From Pseudoalteromonas luteoviolacea (lineage in GTDB: Bacteria > Pseudomonadota > Gammaproteobacteria > Enterobacterales > Alteromonadaceae): a stretch of DNA of 64,000 nt. The position numbers and the translations under genes are program-made. Under the pieces are notes generated by a model, which worked only from the letters and a program-made list of their open reading frames with translations, was not told where the DNA came from and made no database searches. Position 1 is the first letter of the stretch. Each line of letters opens with the position of its first letter. The stretch spans positions 1-64,000 of the forward strand of contig NZ_JAGJEH010000002.1 in NCBI RefSeq assembly GCF_018100925.1, read 5' to 3'. Below, piece after piece: positions 36,540-45,363 of the stretch.

Positions 36540-37091
36540 ATGAATGAGTTTTTGGGTATAATTTCTTGGATTATCGTAGGGCTTCAGTTTTCGGTACTAG
36601 GATGCTTTCTTTACCTTTTTAAAGAGCGTCGACGAGAATTAATTTTTGGCGGCAGTAAAAGTTTAAAAAATAAATCTGATCACGAGCTACACTCTTGTTT
36701 TTTAACAACCATAACCTCAGTGTTTTGCCTTCTTCTTTTTGAACATCTACTCAATAGCTTACTTGACCTGCAAATAGACAAAATGGTGCGTAGGCAAATA
36801 TTTTATTTTATTTCCGCATGTGGTAATGCGTCGTTTATCATAGCACTGACTTTATTACATGCGATCAGAGGGTGCACCTTCTCCCCAGTTGCAAGGTACT
36901 CTTGTTACTTATTGCTGATTGGTATGGTGTTAAAAACAGCACAGTTACTGATGGCTGGTTATTTAGATATAACCTCATTTAAACACTATTATTCAATTTT
37001 GGTATTGATGACAATCGTCTTGCAACTTTTCCTTATCGCAAAATATCCGTTTGATGTAATAATGAAAAGAAAATACGCAAAGGAATGTTAG
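36540..37091 (+). CDS. Polytopic membrane protein, function unknown
   Basis: A 183-residue inner-membrane protein with about five hydrophobic segments (for example ISWIIVGLQFSVLGCFLYLF, TTITSVFCLLLFEHLL, YSCYLLLIGMVLKTAQLLM). The loops are short and basic. No catalytic motif or family is recognised. The nearest GGAG is more than 20 bases away, so the start is uncertain. The next gene begins one base after its stop, so the two are surely co-translated. Confidence 0.6.
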   Translation: MNEFLGIISWIIVGLQFSVLGCFLYLFKERRRELIFGGSKSLKNKSDHELHSCFLTTITSVFCLLLFEHLLNSLLDLQIDKMVRRQIFYFISACGNASFIIALTLLHAIRGCTFSPVARYSCYLLLIGMVLKTAQLLMAGYLDITSFKHYYSILVLMTIVLQLFLIAKYPFDVIMKRKYAKEC

Positions 37092-37092
37092 G

Positions 37093-37437
37093 ATGCCATT
37101 TTTAATTGTACTGCTTTTAATTCACTGTTTAGTGATCTGCTTTATTCTCGCTGCGATTATTAACGGCCATTCACTGTCTAAATTTGAAGAGAAGATCCGT
37201 GAGCTATTTATCAAACCTACGGGCAATGAGGAAGTGCCTGAGGAGCTCTATGACGAAGCGTATGAGATTGTAATGGATTTGGGTAAAGCGCTTGAGATCG
37301 ACAATGACATGACTAAACATGACGCTGTTCAAATGGCATTAAAGCGGGTGGAAGATTTTAGAGATGACTCTAAAGACTACCAACTCAAACAAAACAATGA
37401 CGAGCAAGAAAAAGTAAAATTAAAAGTGATTAAGTGA
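37093..37437 (+). CDS. Small membrane-anchored protein, paralogue B
   Basis: A 114-residue homologue of the protein at 35997-36365. One membrane helix (LIVLLLIHCLVICFILAAI) is followed by NGHSLSKFEEKIRELF, then YDEAYEIVMDLGKALEIDND and ALKRVEDFRDDSK. The tail is rich in Lys, Gln and Glu. It is tightly coupled to the upstream polytopic protein. A joint role as a membrane complex is an inference from spacing only. Confidence 0.62.
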   Translation: MPFLIVLLLIHCLVICFILAAIINGHSLSKFEEKIRELFIKPTGNEEVPEELYDEAYEIVMDLGKALEIDNDMTKHDAVQMALKRVEDFRDDSKDYQLKQNNDEQEKVKLKVIK

Positions 37438-37484
37438 ATTAATTGCAGGGGGCTAGTTCGTTTAAAAGCCTCTAGACTTTATCA

Positions 37485-37937
37485 TTAGCCAACCTTTTTG
37501 TTTTCGATGCTGGCGTGTTTATCTAAAAATGGTTCTAAATCTCTCAGTAAAATCTTTCCGCAACTGTCAAAGTTGACGTCTTTCCCTCGTTTAAACCACC
37601 CTAAATGACAAATAAATAATAAACTTTCTTTTGCAGTTTGAATAAATTTTGATTCAAAGTCTTTACTAAACGGCTGGCTGCTATCTCTTTGGGGTGCTTC
37701 AGTGGTTAAAGTGGTCGGATTGGGTTGGTCCTCGCCAGTGATCAGCCAACAGGCGTGATTTTCTGTCAATGGGTGCGTAAAGAACTTTTCAATCACGGAC
37801 AAAGTAGGTTCCCTTTCTCCCTTCTCATACTTGCGATAGGAGGCTGTAGGTATATCTAATATCTCAGAAAAACTGATTTGAGATTCTTCCAATGAAACCC
37901 GTAGTTGTTTCAATCTTGTAGCAAAAGATGTTGACAT
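37485..37937 (-). CDS. XRE-family HTH regulator
   Basis: From the ATG at 37937 the product has 150 residues; a TTG 18 bases upstream is possible. The N-terminal helix-turn-helix (FATRLKQLRVSLEESQISFS, then PTASYRKYEKGEREPTLSVI) is of the Cro/C1 type. The C-terminal part includes ACWLITGEDQPNP, a stretch found in phage-like regulators with a short HTH domain. It is divergent from a second XRE gene, across a gap with repeated operator-like sites. No other phage gene is near. Confidence 0.75.
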   Translation of the reverse strand: MSTSFATRLKQLRVSLEESQISFSEILDIPTASYRKYEKGEREPTLSVIEKFFTHPLTENHACWLITGEDQPNPTTLTTEAPQRDSSQPFSKDFESKFIQTAKESLLFICHLGWFKRGKDVNFDSCGKILLRDLEPFLDKHASIENKKVG

Positions 37938-37939
37938 AT

Positions 37940-38016
37940 AACCCAATCCGATCAATTATTTACTCAGTTGACCCAGATAGCCTACATGAAATGATATAAG
38001 TTGTCTAATTGGGTCG
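37940..38016. promoter_or_regulatory. Operator-like repeats between divergent XRE genes
   Basis: ACCCAAT (37941-37947), GACCCAG (37970-37976) and ATTGGGT (38008-38014) are related half-sites in mixed orientation, spaced about 30 bases apart. They lie where a repressor would control both genes. Confidence 0.4.
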
Positions 38017-38129
38017 GGGTTAATTTTAATCATTTTTTCTGATGTACGTATCTAGTGAGCGCATTATTTGCTCAACATGTACTTTTAAATTCAATGTCAG
38101 AACAATGATATAAATAATATGGATATGTT

Positions 38130-38432
38130 ATGAGTATAATCTCTAGAAATGAGCGCTCTCGAAGAGCACAAACGCAAGACGCAAAGCGCTATATTCAAAT
38201 GACAATACGTAGAATGCGTCAAGATATGAACTTGACTCAAGCCCAGTTAGGTAAAAGCTTAGTAACGCCTGTCGATCAGGCGACTATCTCCAACTGGGAA
38301 TCTGGTAAAACTGAGCTATCTGCATCGCAACTTTTGGATGTGATGATGTTATTTGGTAAACCAAACTTTCTCATGCTGCTGGAACAATGTGATATTGCTG
38401 AAAGTGCTTTTGATAACCAGAAAACAGCTTAG
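38130..38432 (+). CDS. Small XRE-family HTH protein
   Basis: A 100-residue protein. The Cro/C1-type HTH domain covers residues about 22-80: MTIRRMRQDMNLTQAQLGKS, then DQATISNWESGKTELSASQL. A basic N-terminal tail precedes it. It has no ligand domain. With the divergent neighbour it forms a pair reminiscent of a repressor/Cro switch. Targets beyond their own promoters are unknown. Confidence 0.75.
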   Translation: MSIISRNERSRRAQTQDAKRYIQMTIRRMRQDMNLTQAQLGKSLVTPVDQATISNWESGKTELSASQLLDVMMLFGKPNFLMLLEQCDIAESAFDNQKTA

Positions 38433-38457
38433 TCCCCTGACTCACATGATTTAAGTC

Positions 38458-38485
38458 ACTGTGCTATCTCATTAGGTAGCACAGT
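38458..38485 (+). terminator. Hairpin after the small XRE gene
   Basis: ACTGTGCTA and TAGCACAGT form a 9-bp stem with a 10-base loop. There is no strong T tract. Confidence 0.5.
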
Positions 38486-38552
38486 TAAACTATGACAATT
38501 AGATCCATGAATCGTCACAACCTACCAAGTAGAAAAAAATTTTTACTTTCCT

Positions 38553-38580
38553 CTTGAAAAATGACATCGAAGCACAATAT
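38553..38580 (+). promoter_or_regulatory. Sigma-32-like promoter of htpG
   Basis: CTTGAAA (-35) and CACAATAT (-10, close to CCCCATNT) are 13 bases apart, in keeping with heat-shock control of htpG. Confidence 0.55.
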
Positions 38581-38643
38581 ATCGTTTCATAATACGATTA
38601 ACAGCTTAAAACCCTGTATACCAAATAGATTAGGATATGATCG

Positions 38644-40560
38644 ATGTCTGATATTAAAAACAAAGAAAATCATCAGTTTGGAACAGATGTAGGTAAACTA
38701 TTAAACCTTATGATCCACTCTTTATATTCAAATAAAGAGATCTTCTTACGTGAACTAGTTTCAAACGCTTCTGATGCAGCTGACAAGTTACGCTATCTAG
38801 CTTTGCAAAATGGTGACCTTTATGAGGGTGATGCTGAGCTTAAAGTAAGAATCAGCGCTGATAAAGATGCTAAAACAGTCACCATTTCTGATAATGGTAT
38901 TGGTATGACCCGTGACGAGGTGATTAACTCTCTAGGCACAATAGCAAAATCAGGCACAGCTGAGTTTTTTCAAAATTTAACTGGCGATCAAGCTAAGGAC
39001 TCACAGTTAATCGGTCAATTTGGTGTAGGTTTTTACTCGGCATTTATCGTCGCTGATGACGTTACAGTGCGCACACGCAAAGCGGGTGAGCAGTCAGCTG
39101 TTGAGTGGCAGTCAAAAGGTGAAGGTGAATATAGCCTAGCTGAAATCGAGAAAGCTGACCGAGGTACCGAAATTGTTTTGCACCTTCGTGAAGAAGAAAG
39201 CGAGTTTTTAGACGAATTCCGCCTACGTTCAGTTATTACTAAATATTCAGACCACATTTCAATCCCTGTAGAAATGTTCAAAGCACCTGTCCCTGAATCG
39301 GAAGGGCCGGACGGTGAAAAAATTGAAGCTCAACCAGGTGAGTGGGAAGCAATTAACCGAGCAACAGCACTTTGGACACGTGATAAGTCAGAGATCTCAG
39401 AAGATGAGTATAAAGAGTTCTACAAGCATGTTGGTCATGATTGGGAAGAGCCATTAACGTGGGCTCACAACAAGGTAGAGGGTAAGACTGAGTACACTAG
39501 CTTATTGTATATTCCTAAGAAAGCCCCATTTGATATGTGGAATCGCGATCGTCAAACTGGGCTAAAATTATACGTCCAACGTGTATTTATCATGGATGAC
39601 GCAGAGCAGTTTATGCCGAGCTATTTGCGCTTTGTAAAAGGCTTACTTGATTCTAATGATCTGCCATTAAACGTGTCACGTGAAATCTTGCAAGATAACA
39701 AAGTGACTCAGGCAATTCGTAAGGGTTGTACGTCTCGTGTGTTGAAAATGCTTGATAGAATGGGTAAAAACAAGCCTGAAGAGTATCAAACATTTTGGAA
39801 TGAATTTGGCCAAGTTATCAAAGAGGGCCCGGCAGAAGACGCTGCAAACAAAGAAGCAATTGCTAAGTTACTTCGTTTTAGCTCAACACATACAGATGAA
39901 AGTACACAAAACGTCGCATTATCTGAATATGTTGAACGTATGCAAGAAGGACAAGATAAAATTTATTATGTTGTTGCAGATAGCTTCGCAACAGCTAAAA
40001 GCTCTCCGCACCTTGAAATTTTCCGCAAAAAAGGCATTGAAGTCTTACTAATGTCGGATAGAGTCGATGAGTGGATGATGGGGCACCTCACTGAGTTTGA
40101 CGGTAAGCAGTTGCAGTCTATTACACGTGGTGACTTAGACTTAGGTGACCTTGAAGATGAAGAGTCGAAAAAAGCGCAAGAAGAGAGTGAAAAAGAGGTT
40201 GCTGGACTAGTTGAGCGCATCACTGAGTCACTAGGTGACAAAGTGAAAGAGGTACGCTTCACGCACCGCTTAACAGATTCCCCAGCTTGTGTGGTTGTCG
40301 ATGACCATGATATGAGCTCACAAATGCAGAAGCTAATGGAGTCAATTGGTCAGTCAGCGCCAGAGAGCAAGCCAATTTTTGAGCTTAACCCTGACCATCA
40401 GCTAGTTAAGCACCTGAACGATGAGCAAGATGAAGACAAGTTTGCTCAATGGTCAGAAGTATTATTAGATCAGGCATTACTGGCTGAAAGAGGTAGCTTA
40501 AAAGACCCTGTTGGCTTTGTAACACGCTTAAACAAGCTTATGCTAGATTTGAGCAAGTAA
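38644..40560 (+). CDS. htpG: Molecular chaperone HtpG (Hsp90)
   Basis: A 638-residue ATP-dependent chaperone. The GHKL ATPase domain (about 1-230) has [31 protein letters not shown] and [13 protein letters not shown]. The middle domain includes [20 protein letters not shown] and SREILQDNK. The C-terminal dimerisation domain closes the chain. Length is typical of bacterial HtpG. A sigma-32-like promoter lies upstream and a strong terminator downstream. Confidence 0.97.
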   Translation: MSDIKNKENHQFGTDVGKLLNLMIHSLYSNKEIFLRELVSNASDAADKLRYLALQNGDLYEGDAELKVRISADKDAKTVTISDNGIGMTRDEVINSLGTIAKSGTAEFFQNLTGDQAKDSQLIGQFGVGFYSAFIVADDVTVRTRKAGEQSAVEWQSKGEGEYSLAEIEKADRGTEIVLHLREEESEFLDEFRLRSVITKYSDHISIPVEMFKAPVPESEGPDGEKIEAQPGEWEAINRATALWTRDKSEISEDEYKEFYKHVGHDWEEPLTWAHNKVEGKTEYTSLLYIPKKAPFDMWNRDRQTGLKLYVQRVFIMDDAEQFMPSYLRFVKGLLDSNDLPLNVSREILQDNKVTQAIRKGCTSRVLKMLDRMGKNKPEEYQTFWNEFGQVIKEGPAEDAANKEAIAKLLRFSSTHTDESTQNVALSEYVERMQEGQDKIYYVVADSFATAKSSPHLEIFRKKGIEVLLMSDRVDEWMMGHLTEFDGKQLQSITRGDLDLGDLEDEESKKAQEESEKEVAGLVERITESLGDKVKEVRFTHRLTDSPACVVVDDHDMSSQMQKLMESIGQSAPESKPIFELNPDHQLVKHLNDEQDEDKFAQWSEVLLDQALLAERGSLKDPVGFVTRLNKLMLDLSK

Positions 40561-40593
40561 GAGAAGTTACACTCTACAATGAGTTATAGAAAG

Positions 40594-40622
40594 CGCCCAA
40601 CTGCTCAGGTTGGGCGTTTTTT
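40594..40622 (+). terminator. Terminator of htpG
   Basis: CGCCCAAC and GTTGGGCG form the stem, with a seven-base loop and a six-T tail. Confidence 0.92.
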
Positions 40623-40659
40623 ATTACGCTTTTTAAAATCTACTTTAAATTTTTGTGAT

Positions 40660-41247
40660 TTAGAGTGTATCTAGTGACTTTATCACATCAGCATAGTTGG
40701 GCTCAGAAGCAAGGTTACTGATGAGCTGCTTATATTTTACTTTATGCTCTTTATCTAGGATAAATACGGCTCTACTTAATAAACCCATATCTTTAATCAA
40801 CAGGCCATATTGCTCTCCAAAGTTTCGCCATACTGCATCGGATAACGTTTGAATTTTATCAACGCCCTCTTGCTTGCAGAAACGTTTTTGAGCAAATGGT
40901 AAGTCAGTACTTATTGTCAACATCACAATATTTGGATACTCAGATGCCACTTTTTCATTAAAATATTTGGTTTGTAAGCTACATATACCAGTGTCCAAGC
41001 TAGGAACGACACTGATGACAACAGCTTTTCCATCAAACTGTGATAGCGACACAGGCGTAAAATCGGCATTAACTACTTTAAAGCTCGGTGCTTGTTCACC
41101 GACTGCGACGCCTGAGCCAAGTAAAGTGACGGGCTTACCTCCAGCTGTAACTTTACCTTTATCTAATTGGTTTTCGCCAAGCGTTGCACTGGCTGAAAAA
41201 CAGCTCAGCGCGAAAATGGCTGTTGTAATAAAGGGAACTCTACGCAT
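40660..41247 (-). CDS. Exported thiol peroxidase (Tpx)
   Basis: From the ATG at 41247 (AAGGA eight bases before) the product has 195 residues. It is a Tpx-type peroxiredoxin that reduces peroxides with thioredoxin-like donors. The peroxidatic cysteine is in VPSLDTGICSLQT and the resolving cysteine in KRFCKQEGV. KVTAGGKPVTLLGSGVAVGE matches the Tpx N-terminus. It is preceded by a signal peptide (RRVPFITTAIFALSCFSASA), so the enzyme should work in the periplasm. Cytoplasmic Tpx lacks this. Divergent from the receiver-CheC gene. Confidence 0.88.
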   Translation of the reverse strand: MRRVPFITTAIFALSCFSASATLGENQLDKGKVTAGGKPVTLLGSGVAVGEQAPSFKVVNADFTPVSLSQFDGKAVVISVVPSLDTGICSLQTKYFNEKVASEYPNIVMLTISTDLPFAQKRFCKQEGVDKIQTLSDAVWRNFGEQYGLLIKDMGLLSRAVFILDKEHKVKYKQLISNLASEPNYADVIKSLDTL

Positions 41248-41435
41248 AACGTATTCCTTTTTAAATTTTTCGCAATTCACGACAGTGTATTATACTGATT
41301 TTATATAACCAAGCTTTGGTAGTAATTTGGATTGTAAATTAATCATGCATTGATTAACATATTTAATCTAAACACTGCTGTTTGATAACTATAATTAGAA
41401 TTTTGGGTATTGTACCCAATATATAGAGAGCTTTT

Positions 41436-42440
41436 ATGTCAACACCCATCCTAATCTGTGATGATTCCAAACTAGCAAGACGGCAACTTGCACGGTCTTT
41501 GCCTGATGACTGGGATATAAAAGTTGAGTTTGCAGAGCACGGATTGGACTGTATTGAGAAAATAAAACAGATTACGCCTGAAATTTTGTTTTTAGATCTC
41601 AATATGCCACATATGGATGGTTATGAAGTATTGCAAGCGATACAAGAACAAGGACTGAATGTTCTGACTGTTGTTGTATCAGGAGATATACAACCCAACG
41701 CCCATCAACGTGTGATGGAGCTTGGGGCGATAGATTTTATTAGAAAACCGTGTGATGCAAAAAAGCTTGAAGAAATTATTACTCAGCATGGGATCAAAGA
41801 CAAAGCGATCCGCGAGAGCTTAGTTCACAAGCTTGGCGAGCAAATTGAACCTGAGCTCAGAGATATTTATCAAGAAATTGCAAATGTAGCAATGGGACAA
41901 GCTGGCGACTTGTTGGCTAGGTTACTCAATGTTTTCGTGGAATTGCCAATACCAAATGTCAACGTCTTAGAAGTCAACGAATTACATATGGCCTTGCAAG
42001 CAATAGATGCAAATGCCTCTACATCTGGTGTATGCCAAGGCTTCATTGGTGGTGGTGTGTCGGGAGAAGCATTGCTGCTATTGAATGATTCTAGTTTCAA
42101 AGAAATCGCGTCTTTAATGAAATATGAAGGAGAGTTGAACCAAAAGGTTGAACTCGAACTGCTGATGGATATTAGCAACATATTGATTGGTGCGATATTA
42201 ACAGGCCTCTCTAAACAGCTCGATATGCCATTTAGCCAAGGACATCCCGTCGTTCTTGGACAACACTGTGAGGTATCTGAGTTGGTAAAAGCCAATAAAG
42301 CAAGGTGGCAGAGGACCCTAGCAATTGAAATCAGCTATGGAATTGAACACCATAATATTAACTGTGACTTGATGCTACTATTCACTGAAGACTCTTTGAA
42401 GACGCTAAAATTTAAAGTCGCATACTTATTAGAAGATTAG
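41436..42440 (+). CDS. Response regulator with CheC/CheX-like phosphatase domain
   Basis: A 334-residue two-domain protein. The receiver domain (about 1-120) has the acidic pair in CDDSKLARRQL, the phosphorylation Asp in LFLDLNMPHMDGYE and the lysine in IRKPCD. The C-terminal part (about 140-334) resembles CheC/CheX phosphatases, with EIANVAMGQAGDLLARLL and a second, degenerate site DISNILIGAILTGLS. CheC proteins dephosphorylate CheY-P; here the domain may act on its own receiver. The diguanylate cyclase gene starts four bases after its stop. Confidence 0.82.
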   Translation: MSTPILICDDSKLARRQLARSLPDDWDIKVEFAEHGLDCIEKIKQITPEILFLDLNMPHMDGYEVLQAIQEQGLNVLTVVVSGDIQPNAHQRVMELGAIDFIRKPCDAKKLEEIITQHGIKDKAIRESLVHKLGEQIEPELRDIYQEIANVAMGQAGDLLARLLNVFVELPIPNVNVLEVNELHMALQAIDANASTSGVCQGFIGGGVSGEALLLLNDSSFKEIASLMKYEGELNQKVELELLMDISNILIGAILTGLSKQLDMPFSQGHPVVLGQHCEVSELVKANKARWQRTLAIEISYGIEHHNINCDLMLLFTEDSLKTLKFKVAYLLED

Positions 42441-42444
42441 AATT

Positions 42445-43416
42445 ATGCCTGCTTCTGATTTTGACATGAATGAAATCCATTGGCTAATGGATATGTTTAA
42501 CACAGTCGATGTTGGGCTGGTTGTTCTGGACCGAGATTATCGCGTATGTGTTTGGAATGGTTTTATGGAAAATCATTCTGGATTACTGCCTAGTGCAGTG
42601 AAAGACAAAGATGTATTTGATTTATTTCCGAGCATTGATGAGTCTTGGTTTAGGGGGAAAGCAGAGCCTGTTTTTGTCCTTAAGAATCGCTCTTTTACCA
42701 TATGGGAGCAGCAACCATATATATTTCGCTTTAAAAACTACCGACCAATTACCGGTAAAGCCGAATATATGTATCAAAACGCCACTTTTATTCCATTGAC
42801 AACTTTAACAGGGGATGTAGGTCACATTTGTGTGATCCTATATGATGTTACTGATGAAGCAATGAATAAGCTAGAATTGGAAAAAGCAAACAAAACGCTA
42901 GAGGAAATGAGCCGTACAGATGCCCTGACTAAGTTATCGAATAGAGGGTATTGGGAAGAGTGCTCGCGAACTGAGTTTAAACGTTTAAAGCGCAATAATG
43001 GTTGTAGTTGTTTGTTGATGTTTGATATCGATTTTTTCAAAAGAATTAACGACGAGTACGGTCATAGTGGTGGAGATGAAGCGATACGTCACATCTCTGA
43101 CCTTTTAAAGAAAACCTTACGCGAAACAGATGTTGCTGGTCGATATGGTGGGGAAGAGTTTGCTGTCACACTTGTTGATACAGATGCGGATGGGGCGCTG
43201 ATCTTTGCAGAGCGTTTACGAAGCATGATAGAAAACTCAGTAATTTATTATGACAAGAAAGAAATTAGATTGACTGTGAGCCTTGGCATAGCTTGTTACG
43301 ACAATAGCTTTGACAAGCATGAGCAGTGGATAGAAGCGACAGATTCTGCTCTCTATCATTCAAAAGAAACTGGCAGAAACAAAGTCACCGTGTATGACCC
43401 GTCGATGTCTCAGTAA
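42445..43416 (+). CDS. Diguanylate cyclase with PAS domain
   Basis: A 323-residue soluble GGDEF protein that makes cyclic di-GMP from GTP. An N-terminal PAS-like sensor (about 10-140, DVGLVVLDRDYRVCVWNGFM) is followed by a short coiled coil and the cyclase domain (about 160-320). The active site reads RYGGEEFAV, the usual GGEEF form. FDIDFFKRINDEYGHSGGDE supplies the metal site. I see no RxxD inhibitory motif directly before it. It is coupled to the receiver-CheC gene, so cyclase output may follow that phosphorelay. Confidence 0.9.
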   Translation: MPASDFDMNEIHWLMDMFNTVDVGLVVLDRDYRVCVWNGFMENHSGLLPSAVKDKDVFDLFPSIDESWFRGKAEPVFVLKNRSFTIWEQQPYIFRFKNYRPITGKAEYMYQNATFIPLTTLTGDVGHICVILYDVTDEAMNKLELEKANKTLEEMSRTDALTKLSNRGYWEECSRTEFKRLKRNNGCSCLLMFDIDFFKRINDEYGHSGGDEAIRHISDLLKKTLRETDVAGRYGGEEFAVTLVDTDADGALIFAERLRSMIENSVIYYDKKEIRLTVSLGIACYDNSFDKHEQWIEATDSALYHSKETGRNKVTVYDPSMSQ

Positions 43417-43836
43417 ACGAAATACAGTGCTCAATAGGCAGATTGAGCACTGTAAAGTTTATTAAACCTCAACGTCGTGAATCTGGCTTAAACCTGACTA
43501 AAAAGGTTTAAGCCCATAGCAAACCCAAATTCACTCATTGGTAATGAAATCAAGCTGTGACTTGAACTTTAAAAGAACCTAAATAGGTAAAGGTTTCAGC
43601 CAATATCCATTAATTGAGTGCTCCCATGCGACAGTATAATTTAATATAATTCGTAACTACTCACATATTTTCAAGCGACTGTGGAGCATACACCTGGCGT
43701 TGCACGGGTACTGAAAAGCAAAAGTGCGAAAGTAATTATTACCGCTGAAATGTATCTAGTTGGGTCTCATTTGCGTCAAGAAGGCAAATAAGGGTCTAGA
43801 GTGACAACACACGAGAGAAGCTCGTGTGTTGTAAGG
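43417..43836. other. 420-base gap with three perfect hairpins
   Basis: ACAGTGCTCAAT/ATTGAGCACTGT (43424-43453) follows the cyclase gene. GGCTTAAACCT/AGGTTTAAGCC spans 43485-43514. CAACACACGAG/CTCGTGTGTTG (43805-43831) lies just after the spoVR stop on the other strand. A short plus-strand frame (about 43666-43790) has no start or recognisable match. The outer hairpins probably end the two converging transcripts; the middle one is unexplained. Confidence 0.5.
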
Positions 43837-45345
43837 CTAATCATTTTCTGAGTTTTCTATCGGGCACTGCCCAAGAGTGGTCACGCTACCATCCTCTTCA
43901 GCTTGCTCTAATCTGACCTCAAACCCCCAAAGCCGGTAGAGGTGCTTGAGCACTTCTATTTTTGAATCTGCTAATGGAATTTTATCTTGAGGTACGTACC
44001 TTAAAGTCAAAGACCGATCGCCGCGAACGTCGACTTTATAAACTTGTATATTTGGTTCATTGTTACTGAGGTTATAGTGGGCAGATAGACTGCTTCTGAC
44101 TTTCTGATAACCAGCTTCATCATGGATAGCCTTAACTTCAAGATGAGGAGAGGACTCTTTATCCAATATGGTAAATAACTTAAAGTCTCTAATGATCTTT
44201 GGAGACAAAAACTGACTGACAAAGCTTTCGTCTTTAAAGTTTTCCATTGCGAAGTGCAGTGTATCTAACCAATTTTTACCGGCAAATTCAGGAAACCACT
44301 GTCTATCTTCTTCTGTGGGGTTCTCGCATATGCGCCTTATGTCTACCATCATATTGAACCCCAATGCATAAGGGTTTATTCCCGAATAAAACTTACTGTT
44401 ATAGGGGGGCTGATATACCACATTGGTATGGCTCTGCAAAAACTCAAGCATAAATGCATCGCTTAGTTTTCCTTCATCATATAGGTGATTGAGAATGGTG
44501 TAGTGCCAAAAGGTTGCCCATCCTTCGTTCATGACCTGAGTTTGTCTTTGGGGATAAAAATATTGAGATATCTTTCTTACTATTCTTATGATTTCACGCT
44601 GCCATGACTCAAGTAAAGGGGCATTTTTCTCAATGAAATAGAGTATGTTTTCCTGTGGCTCCGATGGGAAGTGCGGTAAATTCTCTGTGTCTTCTTGTTT
44701 GCTTTTAGGAATGGTTTTCCATAATTCATTGACTTGAGATTGCAAATAATCTTCACGCTCTTTTTGACGCTTTTGTTCTTCAAACAACGAAATTTGCTGT
44801 GGCCTTTTATACCTATCTACACCATAGTTCATCAGCGCGTGACAAGAGTCTAGTAAATTTTCGACTTCCTCGATGCCGTATTTCTGTTCGCATTCGGCGA
44901 CATAGTTTTTTGCAAAAACCAGATAATCAATGATAGAAGATGCATCAGTCCAGGTTTTAAATAAATAGTTACCTTTAAAAAAAGAGTTGTGACCGTAACA
45001 AGCATGTGCCATCACCAATGCTTGCATTGGCAATGTATTTTCTTCCATTAAGTAAGCAATACAGGGATCAGAGTTAATGACAATCTCATAGGCGAGCCCC
45101 ATCTGCCCACGTTTATAATTTTGCTCTGTCTGGATGAACTTTTTACCATAAGACCAGTGCGCATAACCGATAGGCATACCTACACTTGAGTATGCATCCA
45201 TCATCTGCTCTGCGGTGATCACTTCAATTTGATTGGGGTAGGTATCAAGCCGGTAGTGCTCAGCTACACGAGCAATTTCGGCCTGATACAGTTCTAATCT
45301 TTCAAAAGTCCAATCTGGACCATCATTTAAAGGGTTGTAGGTCAT
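43837..45345 (-). CDS. SpoVR family protein (YcgB)
   Basis: A 502-residue cytoplasmic protein of the SpoVR/YcgB family. Family segments include GPDWTFERLELYQAEIARVA, HACYGHNSFFKGNYLFKTWT and MNEGWATFWHYTILNHLYDEG, where histidines and acidic residues could bind metal. In Bacillus SpoVR affects spore cortex; in gammaproteobacteria it belongs to a stress and starvation module with YeaG and YeaH. Its biochemistry is unsettled. A strong GAGGGGAAG ribosome site precedes the ATG. It is the last gene of the yeaG-yeaH-spoVR operon. Confidence 0.93.
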   Translation of the reverse strand: MTYNPLNDGPDWTFERLELYQAEIARVAEHYRLDTYPNQIEVITAEQMMDAYSSVGMPIGYAHWSYGKKFIQTEQNYKRGQMGLAYEIVINSDPCIAYLMEENTLPMQALVMAHACYGHNSFFKGNYLFKTWTDASSIIDYLVFAKNYVAECEQKYGIEEVENLLDSCHALMNYGVDRYKRPQQISLFEEQKRQKEREDYLQSQVNELWKTIPKSKQEDTENLPHFPSEPQENILYFIEKNAPLLESWQREIIRIVRKISQYFYPQRQTQVMNEGWATFWHYTILNHLYDEGKLSDAFMLEFLQSHTNVVYQPPYNSKFYSGINPYALGFNMMVDIRRICENPTEEDRQWFPEFAGKNWLDTLHFAMENFKDESFVSQFLSPKIIRDFKLFTILDKESSPHLEVKAIHDEAGYQKVRSSLSAHYNLSNNEPNIQVYKVDVRGDRSLTLRYVPQDKIPLADSKIEVLKHLYRLWGFEVRLEQAEEDGSVTTLGQCPIENSEND

Positions 45346-45363
45346 TTGCGCTTCCCCTCTTTG

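Noticed and set aside
43666..43790. Short plus-strand frame possibly from a broken gene
   Set aside because: About 40 codons, no start codon with ribosome site and no family match; too little to call a pseudogene.
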